64,000 bases of DNA from Channallabes apus. Taxonomy: Eukaryota > Chordata > Actinopteri > Siluriformes > Clariidae. Below, piece after piece: positions 22,933 through 33,777 of this stretch. The stretch covers positions 21,984,071 to 22,048,070 of the forward strand of contig CM060107.1 in the NCBI GenBank assembly GCA_030522415.1. The letters run 5' to 3'. The translations under genes were made by a program, and so were the position numbers. Positions within the stretch are counted from its first letter, which is position 1. Each line of letters begins with the position of its first letter. The notes beneath the pieces were generated by a model that had not been told where the DNA came from, did no database searches, and saw nothing but the letters and a program-made list of their open reading frames with translations.

Positions 22933-24511
22933 TCATTTCTTTATTTCCTGAAAAACAATGAAAGTAAAATTAAATAAAATGTGGTGTTAATACATTGCTT
23001 TATATACACAACACTTTTAACATGCAACAGATTCATATTTACACAAGTTCTCACCTTAAGGCGATGCTCCAGTAATTCAATTTCTAGAGTAGCCTTTTTA
23101 ATTTGAAGCTGTATAAGGTCCATCTCCATGTCACTTTTTCTTATTTGTTTTTGAAGATGGACCTTATACAGCTCCTTTGCTGGCAACTAGGAAGGCAAAA
23201 ATAAATACATAAATGGCATTCTGTCAGACAATAAAATTTAAATCTGGACAACTGCACAAATTCTTACACTTCTTAGATCATGAACTGAGGTTGAAGGACC
23301 CTCATCTGTTGGTAAATCCCCAGGTATGTACTGTGAAAGAACAATGCCTGTTACTGTAATGAAAAAGGGGGCGTTGCATTATAATGGTATGCATCATACC
23401 TCAGTGGATCTTCCAGCATTGTCCACGTCTGTCACAGCAGATATGGTCTCTTCATCGTCATCCTTCAGTGGAAATATACAAGTATTCATTATCAGGCAAA
23501 AAGACAAAAAATAAAGATCTAAAAGTACCTGACAACAAAACACTTACAACTGTGACAGACTGTGTCATTTCTGCAGGGTCCAATAATACAAGCCCTCCAT
23601 CTGTATCTATACGAAAATACAACCCATAAAATTCTCAATTTTATCAAAGACAAAGCAATAATGCAGGGAAAAAGACCTTGTCAAAGTAATACAACTAATC
23701 AAAAAAAAGTCACAGTAGCATAAACATCATATGCAGTTAAATACAGTAAGCCTACATAAAAACGGTAAGCATGTTCAAAAGCCTTTAAGTGACAGAGATA
23801 GAAATTTATTCAATCATATAATTAAATCAAATCATAGTGGTAAACTTACATTTCACCATGTTACTTGTGGTGCATGGTGTGTGTGATGATGTGCCCCCTG
23901 GAATGCCAGCAACCACTGGTCGCCCTTTATTAAGGGACAGAGCCAGCTCCTCAGATGGGGTGAGGGGAGGTGGAGGTGGCCCCCCGCCAGTTAGACGGGC
24001 TTCAGCCTTCTTTCTATTAGCTACATGACAGAAAGAATATACTAAACCGTGTTTAATAAATTGTACAGTTAATGTGTTATCAAATATTACCTTTTTGCAG
24101 AATGTTCTTGTGTTTCATTTTGACTTGGCTCAAAGTTCTTTTGGCTCCAGATGGATTACAACTTATTAAATAAGAAACCATATATTCCTAGTCAATATAC
24201 ACTGGTATTTTAACCTAAAGAAATCAATGGCTAGAAAAGTAAATGCAATCATAGTGATTTAACAGTCAAAAGGATGCGGAAGGGGTGTTTTAATTAATTA
24301 TAAATATTTAGCATTATAATTAAATTTAATATACTCACGCATTTACTCTGTCCGTTATTTTTTGCCAAGCCAACTCTCTTTGTTTAGCCGATGCAGCCGT
24401 ATTGCTTTTTTTCTGGATTATAGGCTTTAATTCTTCAAAAGCGAGCATTAAAACCTCCAACTCCGCCTCCGTGAAGTATGCCGCTCTCTTTATTTCATTT
24501 TGAAGTTCCAT
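22933..24511 (-). CDS. Myb/SANT-like Harbinger partner protein, eight exons
   Basis: In characterised Harbinger elements this partner binds DNA and brings the transposase to the nucleus and transposon ends. Proposed exons, in order: 24339-24511, 24091-24161, 23850-24020, 23548-23606, 23400-23462, 23268-23330, 23055-23186 and 22933-22947. All have GT-AG borders, phases fit, and together they give 248 codons. Exons 1-2 form the SANT-type domain (REL-AWQKITDRVNACNPSG, then KRTLSQVKMKHKNIL). Exon 3 has a proline run after LTGGG and then EELALSLNKG. Exons 4-6 are acidic (DDDEETISAV). Exon 7 is a Leu/Ile-rich coiled coil (MEMDLIQLQIKKATLEIELL). The last exon encodes only EIKK and the stop. Confidence 0.85.
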
Positions 24512-24728
24512 TATAACTCGTGAAATCCGCGATCCATTGAAAATGTCTTTATGTAGGCACCGTGCACGCGCATTAACTCTGGGTAACCAGTAGAGGGTTG
24601 ATTAAACTAAATCTTATCAGGTGTTTTGGAACCGACATACTCTCGGTATGCGGGTTTGGGGTTAATCAACCCAGAGGTTAAGATTAACCAAATGGTAAGT
24701 TAACCAAGCTTTCTGGAACACCCCCCTG

Positions 24729-25022
24729 CTCATGTGGCAACGTTTTGTCCAGCAGATGGCGGTAAAGACTAGTGATGGGAAGTTTGAATAATTTTAGTGA
24801 CTCGGCTATGGGATCAAATTTCCATCAAAAGTATTGCGGTAACAGATAGAAAAATAATAAGCGTAAATAAAAGAAAATGAAAGACTTGTAAAAATTATAA
24901 CGCACAAAAAAATAGATGCAAAGTTATTTAGAAAAACAAACAACGCAGTCACGGGTCGAAAAATAATAAGCGCAAATTCCAAATGTAAACCCATTACAAA
25001 TTACATTGCACAAAACTGAAAC
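24729..25022. other. Unique sequence, no gene seen
   Basis: AT-rich. A short internal repeat (aaaaataataagcg at about 24851 and 24959) is present. Nothing else is recognised. Confidence 0.5.
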
Positions 25023-25285
25023 ACGAATTCAGCATTTTTCGAGTCACATACAAAATCAGGTTTTCCGCTCATATTTTATTTTTTTGTGTGCTTATGCTCC
25101 TTTCCCTTTTGCTAACGTTCTCATGTTTTGCGCTTGCATTTCAAAACTTTGCCGTCAGAGTTAGATGTAAATTAGGGGCGGGCTTCAGTGTCACCATTGG
25201 TTATCTAGTCGGAATTGACAGCTGCTCCTCTAGCCAATCAGTCGAAGGGGAAGATTACGTCACTCCAGTGCGACTCATGACTTCT
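25023..25285. repeat. Promoter-like sequence, inverted copy of 40863-41125
   Basis: Reverse-complement match to 40863-41125 with few differences. It contains a GC box (ggggcggg, 25175-25182), ccattgg (25193-25199), agccaatcag (25232-25241) and a CRE-like ttacgtca (25255-25262). After the LINE insertion at 25286-27728 the match resumes at 27745-27773. Confidence 0.8.
25270..25285. repeat. 16-bp target-site duplication, left copy
   Basis: gcgactcatgacttct here and again at 27729-27744, flanking the composite LINE insertion. Confidence 0.9.
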
Positions 25286-26988
25286 TTTTTTTCTTCTTCT
25301 TCTTCTTTGTCTTTCGGCTGTTCCCTTTCAGGGGTCGCCACAGCGAATAATCTGCCTTCATCTAACCCTATCCTCTGCATCCTCCTCTCTCACTGCATCC
25401 ATAAATCTCCTCTTTGGTCTTCCTTTAGACCTCCTGCCTGGCAGTTCCAACCTCAGCATCCTTCTACCAATATATTCACACTCTCTCCTCTGAACATGTC
25501 CAAACCACCTCAATCTGGCCTCTCTGACTTTATCTCCAAAACATCTAACATGGGTTGTCCCTCTGGTGAACTCATTCTTGATCCTATCCATCCTTGTCAC
25601 TCCCAAAGAGAACCTCAACATCTTCAGCTCTGCTACCTCTAGCTCTGCCTCCTGTCTTTTCTTCAGTGCCACTGTCTCTAAGCCGTAGAGCATTGCTGGT
25701 CTCACCACTGTCCTGTACACCTTTCCTTTCATTCTCGCTGATACTCTTTTATCGCACAACACACCTGACACTTTTCTCCACCCATTCCAACCTGCCTGTA
25801 CTCGTCTCTTCACCTCCTTTGAACACTCTCCGTTGCTCTCGACCGTTGACCCTAAGTACTTAAAATCCTGCACCTTCTTTACCTCTGCTCCCTGTAGCCT
25901 CACTGTTCCTCTTGGGTCCCTCTCATTCACACACATGTATTCCGTCTTGCTGCGGCTAACCTTCATTCCTCTGCTTTCCAGAGACGTACCTCCACCTCTC
26001 CAAATTTTCCTCCACCTGTTCCCCGCTCTCGCTACAAAGCACAATGTCATCTGCAAACATCATAGTCCATGGAGACTCCTGTCTAACTTCATCTGTCATC
26101 CTGTCCATCACTAGAGCAAACAAAAAGGGGCTTAGAGCCGATCCTTGATGCAGACCCACCTCCACCTTGAACTCTTCTGTCACACCTACAGCACATCTTA
26201 CCACTGTCTTACAGCTCTCATACATGTCCTGCACCACTCTAACATACTCCTCTGCCACTCCAGACTTCCTCATACAACACCACAGCTCCTCTCTCGGCAC
26301 CCTGTCGTACGCTTTCTCTAAATCTACAAAGACACAATGCAACTCTTTATTACTGTACCTCCTCTGTACTTCTCCACCAGCATCCTCAAACCAAATACTG
26401 CATCTGATGTACGCTTTCTAGGCATAAAACCATATTGCTGCTCACAAATTCTCACCTCTGCCCTTAACCTAGCTTCCACTACTCTTTCCCACAGCTTCAT
26501 TGTATGGCTCATTAGCTTTATACCTCTGTAATTGTCACAGCTCTGCACATCTCCCTTGTTCTTAAAAATCGGCACCAATACACTTCTCCTCCATTCCTCT
26601 GGAATCCTCTCATTCTCCAAGATCTCGTTAAACAAACTAGTCAGAAACTCTACTGCCACCTCTCCTAAGCACTTCCATACCTCCACAGGTATGTCATCAG
26701 GACCAACAGCCTTTCCACTCTTCATCCTCTTCAACGCCCTTCTCACCTCACTTTTACTAATATTTGCTACTTCCTGCTCCACAACAGTCACCTCTTCTAC
26801 TCTTTGTTCTCTTTCGTTTTCCTCTTTCATCAACTCCTCAAAGTACTCCTTCCATCTTCCCATCACCCTCATGGCATCTGTCAGTACATTTCCATCTCTA
26901 TCTTTAATCACTCTAACCTGCTGCACATCCTTCCCATCTCTATCTCTTTGCCTCGCCAACCTGTACAGATCCACCTCGACCAAAAACA
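25286..26988 (-). mobile_element. RTE-type LINE, 5'-truncated
   Basis: Minus-strand non-LTR retrotransposon whose 3' end is the (TTC)n/(GAA)n tract at 25286-25307 preceded by gtcgccacagcgaa. Three frames carry RT (see pseudogene). Residue pattern ([30 protein letters not shown]) is that of the RTE group common in teleosts. It stops abruptly at about 26975-26988, where L1/Tx1 sequence begins. Confidence 0.85.
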
Positions 26989-26989
26989 T
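25358..26989 (-). pseudogene. RTE reverse transcriptase, frameshifted
   Basis: Reads in three overlapping frames: 26324-26989 (LYRLARQRDRDGKDVQQV, NYRGIKLMSHTMKLWERVVE), 25956-26342 ([13 protein letters not shown], catalytic FADD) and 25358-26056 (SKTEYMCVNE, FKYLGSTVESNG, LRWFGHVQRREC). The two frame changes fall near 26330 and 26000. The endonuclease domain is absent because of 5' truncation. Confidence 0.85.
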
Positions 26990-27728
26990 AGAACAAGATA
27001 TACATTTATAATAGCATCATAAAGTTGTGTAAACGTTGATAAAAAAAACAAGGCACACATTAATTAAACACAAAAAAGTATCGAAACAAAGAGATAATAA
27101 CAAAAATATATATAACAAAGAAATTAATAAATAATCAAAATAAAATAAAATAAATAAGTGAATACAAATGAAAAAGCGTCTCTTTAATTTTCTTCTAATA
27201 AACCAAATTCTTTTATTATTCCAACAAGTTTCTTGGCCTTTTTACCTTTCATATGTTCCAATGATGGAACATAATTGCAAATAAAATCTTTTTTAAAACT
27301 GAAAAATAAGGTTTAGTTTTTATACACTTGCATTTATGAATAAAGAATTGGCCTAAAATTAGTATTATATTAATGAGAAAGTTATTATTCTTATCATCCA
27401 GTAGTATTCCAAATATAATATGGTTTCTATCAAAAGCGAGCAGTGATTGCATCCCTGGCTCCAACCAATAAGACATATTTTCCCAAAAGATAGCAGAATA
27501 CTCACAAGAAAAGAAAAGGTGATCAGTAGTCTCAATGTCAACTTTACAGAAAGTACAAGCATTTTGTTCAAAATTAAACCGGTGTCTTAAAAACTCAGAT
27601 GATGGATAAATACCATTAAATATTTTGAAATGGGTTTCTTTTGCTTTAGGAGCCACTGGAAAGGCAATATATTGTGTTCGTAGTATTTTAACGGTTGGTT
27701 TATCATAATTTTGTAAAATATTGTTATA
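26989..27728 (-). mobile_element. L1/Tx1-type LINE fragment (ORF2 C-terminus and 3' UTR)
   Basis: Minus-strand tail of another LINE. The frame 27249-27728 encodes the C-terminal zinc region of an L1-type ORF2: KETHFKIFNGIYPSSEF, then CTFCKVDIETTDHLFFSC, a C-x2-C ... H-x4-C pattern. About 260 bp of AT-rich 3' UTR follows (26989-27248). It ends at the RTE junction instead of at a target duplication, so both LINE pieces share one 16-bp duplication. Confidence 0.8.
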
Positions 27729-27744
27729 GCGACTCATGACTTCT
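27729..27744. repeat. 16-bp target-site duplication, right copy
   Basis: Same 16 bases as 25270-25285. Confidence 0.9.
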
Positions 27745-28158
27745 GTGGCCAGGAAGCGCCAAAGTTTCCCGGCATTATTTTCATGAACTGGATGTTTTCA
27801 AAGAATGGTTAACCTGTGTTATATACTGTAGCCTAATTATTTAATAAGCTGTTGTAAATACTGGAAGATGTTTTCACACTACGTATGCACGCTATGTTTG
27901 TTTTTGTGTTATATAACCATTTTACGCTGGGTCATTGTATTGCAGGCTTGCTGATGTGCAAAATAAACAAGTACAATTCAAATGTTTTAATTAACATATA
28001 TTTTAAAGTATGGATATCACACCATTGTAGCCATTTTGTGTGCAGTAGACTAGGCTAAGGTAAGTAGCAATAGTTAATTTTAACTTCACTGAAGTGGAAG
28101 AATAATAAACTTACACCTAGTTTTGAAGTAGATTAATATCAAAAGCTTCAATTTTCTC

Positions 28159-28227
<69 letters not shown>

Positions 28228-28446
28228 GAGTGTGGTGTCCTATAATTGCTGTATTTGTGTGTTTGATGTGTACACCAGGTGGTTTAATAGAACTAGATGT
28301 TTGAGTGGGTAAAAAAAAAGAAAGAGTATCCTGGTCATCACGAGTATACACTCTACCCTTGAGTTACATGCTATAATAAATTACAAAGTATAACCTTAAA
28401 TATATTTACAATAAATCAGGATCACCTCTATCATCACACAGCTAAT
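27745..28446. other. Tail of the promoter-like repeat, unique sequence and (GATA)n
   Basis: Bases 27745-27773 continue the inverted copy of the 40.8-kb sequence. A (GATA)n run lies at 28160-28227. No gene is supported in the rest. Confidence 0.6.
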
Positions 28447-29553
28447 TAAATTCAATTAAATTTTATTTGTATAGCGCTTTTAACAATTGACATTTTCTCA
28501 AAACAGCTTTACACAATCAAAAGAATTATTTAAGTTTGTATGGAATGTGAATGTGTATGAATCAAAATGGTCAGATAGTCCCTGGTGAGCAAGCCCGAGG
28601 GCGACAGTGGCAAGGAAAAACTCCCTGAGATGGTAATAGGAAGAAACCTTGAGAGGAACCACACTCAACAGGGAACCCATCCTCATTTGGGTGAAACAGA
28701 TAGCAGGAAATGATCTGCATTTATATAGTGTGTTAATGCAGGCAGGCAGTTCAGCTATAATAGTTGATGTTAATTGATGTTAAAATGGAGTCCAGTAGTT
28801 ATTGGAGACTCAGATAGACTTGTAGAAAGTTCCAGTCCTGAACTATCGAATTGTCAAGTCCTCAGAGAAACAGCTGACAACACCAGTCGAGGCCAGAACC
28901 ATCTTCTAAGTAGATAGAATCATCCCCAGACACCAGACGCATCCCAAAGAGACACACGGGGCATCCATGCGACGAGACCTCCAACCAGAAACGGGGCACC
29001 AGGATGGATCAGACAGGTCCGGAGGGCAGAGGGAGTCTGGATCACTGGCAGCTCAGGAGTGACATGTGTAGCTCGACAGAGAGAGAGAGAGAGAGAGAGA
29101 AAGAGTGAAAGGGGGAGACAGGGGGAGAGAGGAAAGAGAAAGAGGGGGAGAAAGAGAAGAAGAGGAGAGATGGCAGTTAGGTATGGTCACAGTCACATAA
29201 TCTATAATGTGAATGTATATTTACTGTAGAGTGCAGGCAGGGACTCCGGCAGGACTAACTATGACAGCATAACTAAAAGGGAGAGCCAGAAGGAAACACA
29301 AACATGAGGGCTCCCTGAGATGTAAAGCAAACAATCACCTCACCGTCAACAAACCTGAGTGATCAAATGAGAGTGAGGAAGACAGCATCTAAACATACCA
29401 GTTCATCATAATACTCTACGTCCATGAGTCCCCCAGATCTGCTCCTTTACCTATGGCAAATCTATTTATAAAAATGCTTGGCTAAATAAATAGGTTTTTA
29501 GCCTAGACTTAAACACTGAGACTGTGTCTGAGTCCTGAACACTATTTGGAAGA

Positions 29554-30650
29554 CTATTCCATAATTTTGGGGCTTTGTAAGAAAAAGCTCTGCCCCCAGC
29601 TGTAGTTTTCATAATACGCGGTACTGACAAGCAGCGTGCATCCTTTGATCGAAGTAGGCGTGGCGGATAGCAGTTCGCTCAGATACTGCGGCGCGAGACC
29701 ATTTAATGCTTTATATGTCAAGAGTAGTATTTTAAAATCAATGCGCAATTTCACAGGGAGACAATGTAGTGAAGATAGGATAGGAGTTATGTGCTCATAT
29801 CTTCTGGTTCTAGTGAGAACTCTCGCTGCTGCATTCTGGACTAGCTGAAGCTTGTTTATGCACCTAACAGAACAACCAGACAGTAAGGCATTACAATAGT
29901 CCAACCTAGAAGTGAAAAAAGCATGAACTAGTTTTTCTGCATCGTTTAGCGACAATATATTTCTCATCTTGGTAATATTTCTGAGGTGAAAGAATGCTAT
30001 CCTGGTTATATTATCTACATGAGCTTCAAATGAAAGCCTGGAATCTATAATCATGCCGAGGTCTTTTACTGTTGCACTTGATGGAACAGAAAGGCCATCT
30101 AAAAAGATTTTACTTCTAGCTGTATGTGGTCCTATGACTAGAACTTCTGTCTTATCCGGATTAATTAGCATCCAATTTCTTATGTCCTGCACACATTGCT
30201 CAACTTTAGTAAGATGGTTTTTCTCATCAGGTTTTGTTGAGACGTATAACTGTGTGTCGTCAGCATAACAATGAAAACTAATACCATGCTTACTGATTAT
30301 GTTGCCCAGAGGAAGCATGTATAGGGAAAAAAGCAGTGGGCCTAAAACTGAACCCTGCGGAACGCCAAACTCCACTAGAGAACATGCAGAATAATCACCA
30401 TTTAAGTCTACATACTGATAACGATCGGTCAAATAGGATCTGAGCCAGGAGAGGGCTGTACCCTTAATTCCTACTACTTTTTCTAATCTGTGAAGAAGAA
30501 TAGCATGATCAATGGTGTCAAAAGCTGCACTGAGGTCGAGTAATACAAGCATAGTTACACAACCCTGATCAGAGGCCAATAGGAGGTCATTTACTACTTT
30601 AACGAGTGCTGTTTCTGTGCTGTGATGAGGCCTAAATCCTGACTGATATA
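29554..30650 (-). pseudogene. L2-type reverse transcriptase, 3' part of ORF2
   Basis: Carries RT motifs [56 protein letters not shown] and the catalytic YADD box. A C-terminal region includes [17 protein letters not shown]. Compared with copy B it lacks a few residues (the region after NWMLIN) and shifts frame near 29650. The upstream part of the frame lies across the Tc1 insertion at 30651-32272. Confidence 0.85.
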
Positions 30651-32272
30651 CAGTGGTGTGAAAAACTATTTGCCCCACTTCTGATTTCTTATTCTTTTGC
30701 CTGTTTGTCACACAAAATGTTTCTGATCATCAAACACATTTAACTATTAGTCAAAGATAACACAAGTAAACACAAAATGCAGTTTTTAAATGAGGGGTTT
30801 TATTATTTATGGAGAAAAAAAATCCAAACCTACATGGCCCTGTGTGAAAAAGTAATTGCCCCCTGAACCTAATAACTGGTTGGGCCACCCTTAGCAGCAA
30901 TAACTGCAATCAAGCGTTTGCGATAACTTGCAACGAGTTTTTTACAGCGCTCTGGAGGAATTTTGGCCCACTTATCTTTGCATAATTGTTGTAATTCAGC
31001 TTTATTTGAGGGTTTTCTAGCATGAACCGCCTTTTTAAGGTCATGCCACAACATCTCAGTAGGATTCAGGTCAGGACTTTGACTAGGCCACTCCAAAGTC
31101 TTCATTTTTCTTTTTCTTCAGCCATTCAGAGGTGGATTTGCTGGTGTGTTTTTGGGTCATTGTCTTGCTGCAGCACCCAAGATCGCTTCAGCTTGAGTTG
31201 ACGAACAGATGGCCGGACATTCTCCTTCAGGATTTTTTGGTAGACAGTAGAATTCATGGTTCCATCTATCACAGCAAGCCTTCCAGGTCCTGAAGCAACA
31301 AAACAACCCCAGACCATCACACTACCACCACCATATTTTACTGTTGGTATGATGTTCTTTTTCTGAAATGCTGTGTTACTTTTACGCCAGATGTAACGGG
31401 ACACGCACCTTCCAAAAAGTTCAACTTTTGTCTCGTCGGTCCACAAGGTATTTTCCCAAAAGTCTTGGCAATCATTGAGATGTTTTTTAGCAAAATTGAG
31501 ACGAGCCTTAATGTTCTTTTTGCTTAAAAGTGGTTTGCGCCTTGGAAATCTGCCATGCAGGCCGTTTTTGCCCAGTCTCTTTCTTATGGTGGAGTCGTGA
31601 ACACTGACATTAATTGAGGCAAGTGAGGCCTGCAGTTCTTTAGATGTTGTCCTGGGGTCTTTTGTGGCCTCTCGGATGAGTTGTCTCTGCGCTCTTGGGG
31701 TAATTTTGGTCGGCCAGCCACTCCTGGGAAGGTTCACCACTGTTCCATGTTTTTGCCATTTGTGGATAATGGCTCTCACTGTGGTTCGCTGGAGTCCCAA
31801 AGCTTTAGAAATGGCTTTACAACCTTTACCAGACTGATAGATCTCAATTACTTTTGTTCTCATTTGTTCCTGAATTTCTTTGGATCTTGGCATGATGTCT
31901 AGCTTTTGAGGTGCTGTTGGTCTACTTCTCTGTGTCAGGTAGCTCCTATTTAAGTGATTTCTTGATTGAAACAGGTGTGGCAGTAATCAGGCCTGGGGGT
32001 GACTACAGAAATTGAACTCAGGTGTGATAAACTACAGTTAAGTTATTTTTTAACAAGGGGGGCAATCACTTTTTCACACAGGGCCATGTAGATTTGGAGT
32101 TTTTTTTCTCCCTTAATAACGTAAACCTTCATTTAAAAACTGCATTTTGTGTTCAATTATGTTATCTTTGACTAATAGTTAACAGTTTTTGATGAGCAGA
32201 AACATTTAAGTGTGACAAACATGCAAAAGAATAAGAAATCAGGAAGGGGGCAAATAGTTTTTCACACCACTG
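30651..32272 (-). mobile_element. Tc1-like transposon inserted in L2 copy A
   Basis: A 1.62-kb element with ends cagtggtgtgaaaaactatt (30651) and the inverse at 32253-32272. TA lies on both sides (30649-30650, 32273-32274). Each end has an outer repeat and an inner one (acatggccctgtgtgaaaaa at about 30833; its inverse near 32070), the IR/DR arrangement. Comparison with copy B (55583-55599) shows the flanks rejoin at tata with a single base difference. Confidence 0.95.
30869..31893 (-). pseudogene. Tc1-like transposase, one frameshift
   Basis: DDE-type transposase. From ATG 31893 (MPRSKEIQEQMRTKVIEIYQ) the frame runs 255 codons through paired HTH domains, the GRP-like AT-hook (here SGWPTK), catalytic D in WTDETKVELFG, a glycine-rich box and the second D in QQDNDPK. 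One extra T in the T-run at about 31148-31152 shifts the frame there. The remainder continues at 31105-30869 with NPTEMLWHDL (catalytic E). Apart from that frameshift the protein is complete, about 340 residues as usual. Confidence 0.92.
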
Positions 32273-32356
32273 TAGTTCATGTATGCCATTTCTATGTAGA
32301 TATGAGCATAGCTGCTCCGCTACTATCTTTTCCAGAATCTTAGAGATAAATGGGAG

Positions 32357-32762
32357 TGTCACGAACTAACCAGGATGACCAGAATGATGATCGCGCTATC
32401 TGTCACGAACTAACCGGGATGAACAGATAGCTTTAGCAGTTAGCCCTGTAGCGTGAATGGTAAACCCAAACGCGGATAAACACGAGCAGGCAGGATAATC
32501 ACGCGATTTGCTATAAGGACTCTCACACTCAATCAGCACAGGAAAGACACAATCTAACCCTAGTCCTATAAACACACACTCAGTCTGAAAAGATAGACAA
32601 GAAAGTGAGTACTCACATATACTGGAACGATTCCGAAAAGACATGGGCATAACTCAATGACAGAGCGATGTGCGGTGCCATCTTGTTTCCTTTTATGCTT
32701 TCAGCATTGCGACCGTCTTACTTCCGGGTCCTAGTGCCGGTCGCGGCTGAGTATGCATGACA
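32357..32762 (-). repeat. Gypsy-2 3' LTR
   Basis: 406 bp, tgtcacgaactaacc...gcatgaca. The first 44 bp recur immediately as a partial internal duplication (tgtcacgaac again at 32401). The minus-strand polypurine tract GGACGGGGGGGTACTG lies just after it (32763-32778). Confidence 0.92.
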
Positions 32763-33777
32763 GTACCCCCCCGTCCAGGACCGACTCCGGACGGTCCAGG
32801 GGTGGAGGATACCCGGTGACGGTAGTCCCTAATGAGCCCGGAGTCGAGGATGAAGCGAGCTGGAACCCAGGACCGCTCCTTGGGGCCGTAGCCCTCCCAG
32901 TCGACCAGATACTGGGTGCCCCTGCCCCGAGGGCGCGAGTCGAGGATCCATCGCACGGTGTAGGCGGGACCGCCGTCAATGATTCGGGGAGGGGAACAGG
33001 GGGGGTGGGTGTAACCATGGGTGAGGTGGTGAATGGTTTCAACTGTGAGGTGTGGAAGGCGGGGTGGATCCGGAGCGCCGCAGGCAGCTGGAGCCGGTAG
33101 GTGACTGGGTTGATCCTGAGGGTGATGCGGTATGGCCCGATGAACCTTGGTGATAATTTTTTGGATTCGGTGTGCAGGTGGAGGTTTCTGGTTGATAGCC
33201 ACACTTTGTCACCTACGTGGTACAATCGTCCCGGGGGGTGCCGGCGGCGGTGTTGGGCCACATAGTTGGCGTTGGTGCGTCGGATGGCGAGGTTGGCTTG
33301 GTGCCATAGCCGCCGGCACCGGCGAACCAACTGTTGGGCCGATGGTACGTCAACCTCCAGTTCCTGGTGGGTGAACATTGGAGGCTGGAAACCATAGCAC
33401 ACCTCAAATGGGCTCAAGTTGGTGGCTGAGGAGACATGGAGGTTATGGGATAATTCGGCCCACTTGAGGTAGCGGGCCCAGGAGCGCTGGCGGTCCGACA
33501 CAAAACATCTCAGGTAGCGCTCCAGCTGTTGGTTGGCTCGTTCCGTCTGACCGTTCGTCTGAGGGTGGTAGCCGGAAGACAAACTGCAGGACGAATCGAT
33601 CAGATGGCAGAAGGCCTTCCAGAACCGGGCGGTGAACTGGGGACCTCTGTCCGAGACGATGTCCTTTGGGAACCCATGCAATCGGACTACGTGTTCCAAG
33701 ATCAGCTCGGCTGTCTCTCTCGCTGACGGGAGTCCGGCGAGGGCCACCAGGTGCACTGCCTTGGAGAAGCGGTCCAC
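32693..33777 (-). pseudogene. Gypsy-2 integrase C-terminal half and chromodomain
   Basis: The frame from 33777 starts inside the integrase core (MDRFSKAVHL) and has D in VSDRGPQFT and E in HPQTNGQTERANQ, then the GPY/F module ([12 protein letters not shown]). The frame then shifts. From about 33060 another frame gives a chromodomain: [20 protein letters not shown] followed by [20 protein letters not shown]. Chromodomains steer chromovirus integration to marked chromatin. Confidence 0.88.

Larger units (their letters stand above)
21388..24725 (+). mobile_element. Harbinger-B: apparently intact two-gene PIF/Harbinger transposon
   Basis: A 3.34-kb element. Terminal repeats are gggggtgttccaggaagc (21388) and, at the other end, gctttctggaacaccccc (24708-24725). 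Flanking triplets are CAG (21385-21387) and CTG (24726-24728), both fitting the CWG target known for fish Harbinger elements but not identical. It encodes a transposase on the plus strand and a Myb/SANT-like protein on the minus strand, with stop codons 33 bp apart. Both open throughout when spliced at the visible GT-AG sites. Known Harbinger transposition needs both proteins. Confidence 0.93.

Noticed and set aside
28148..28351. Frame with LSIYLSIYLS repeats
   Set aside because: Translation of the (GATA)n run.
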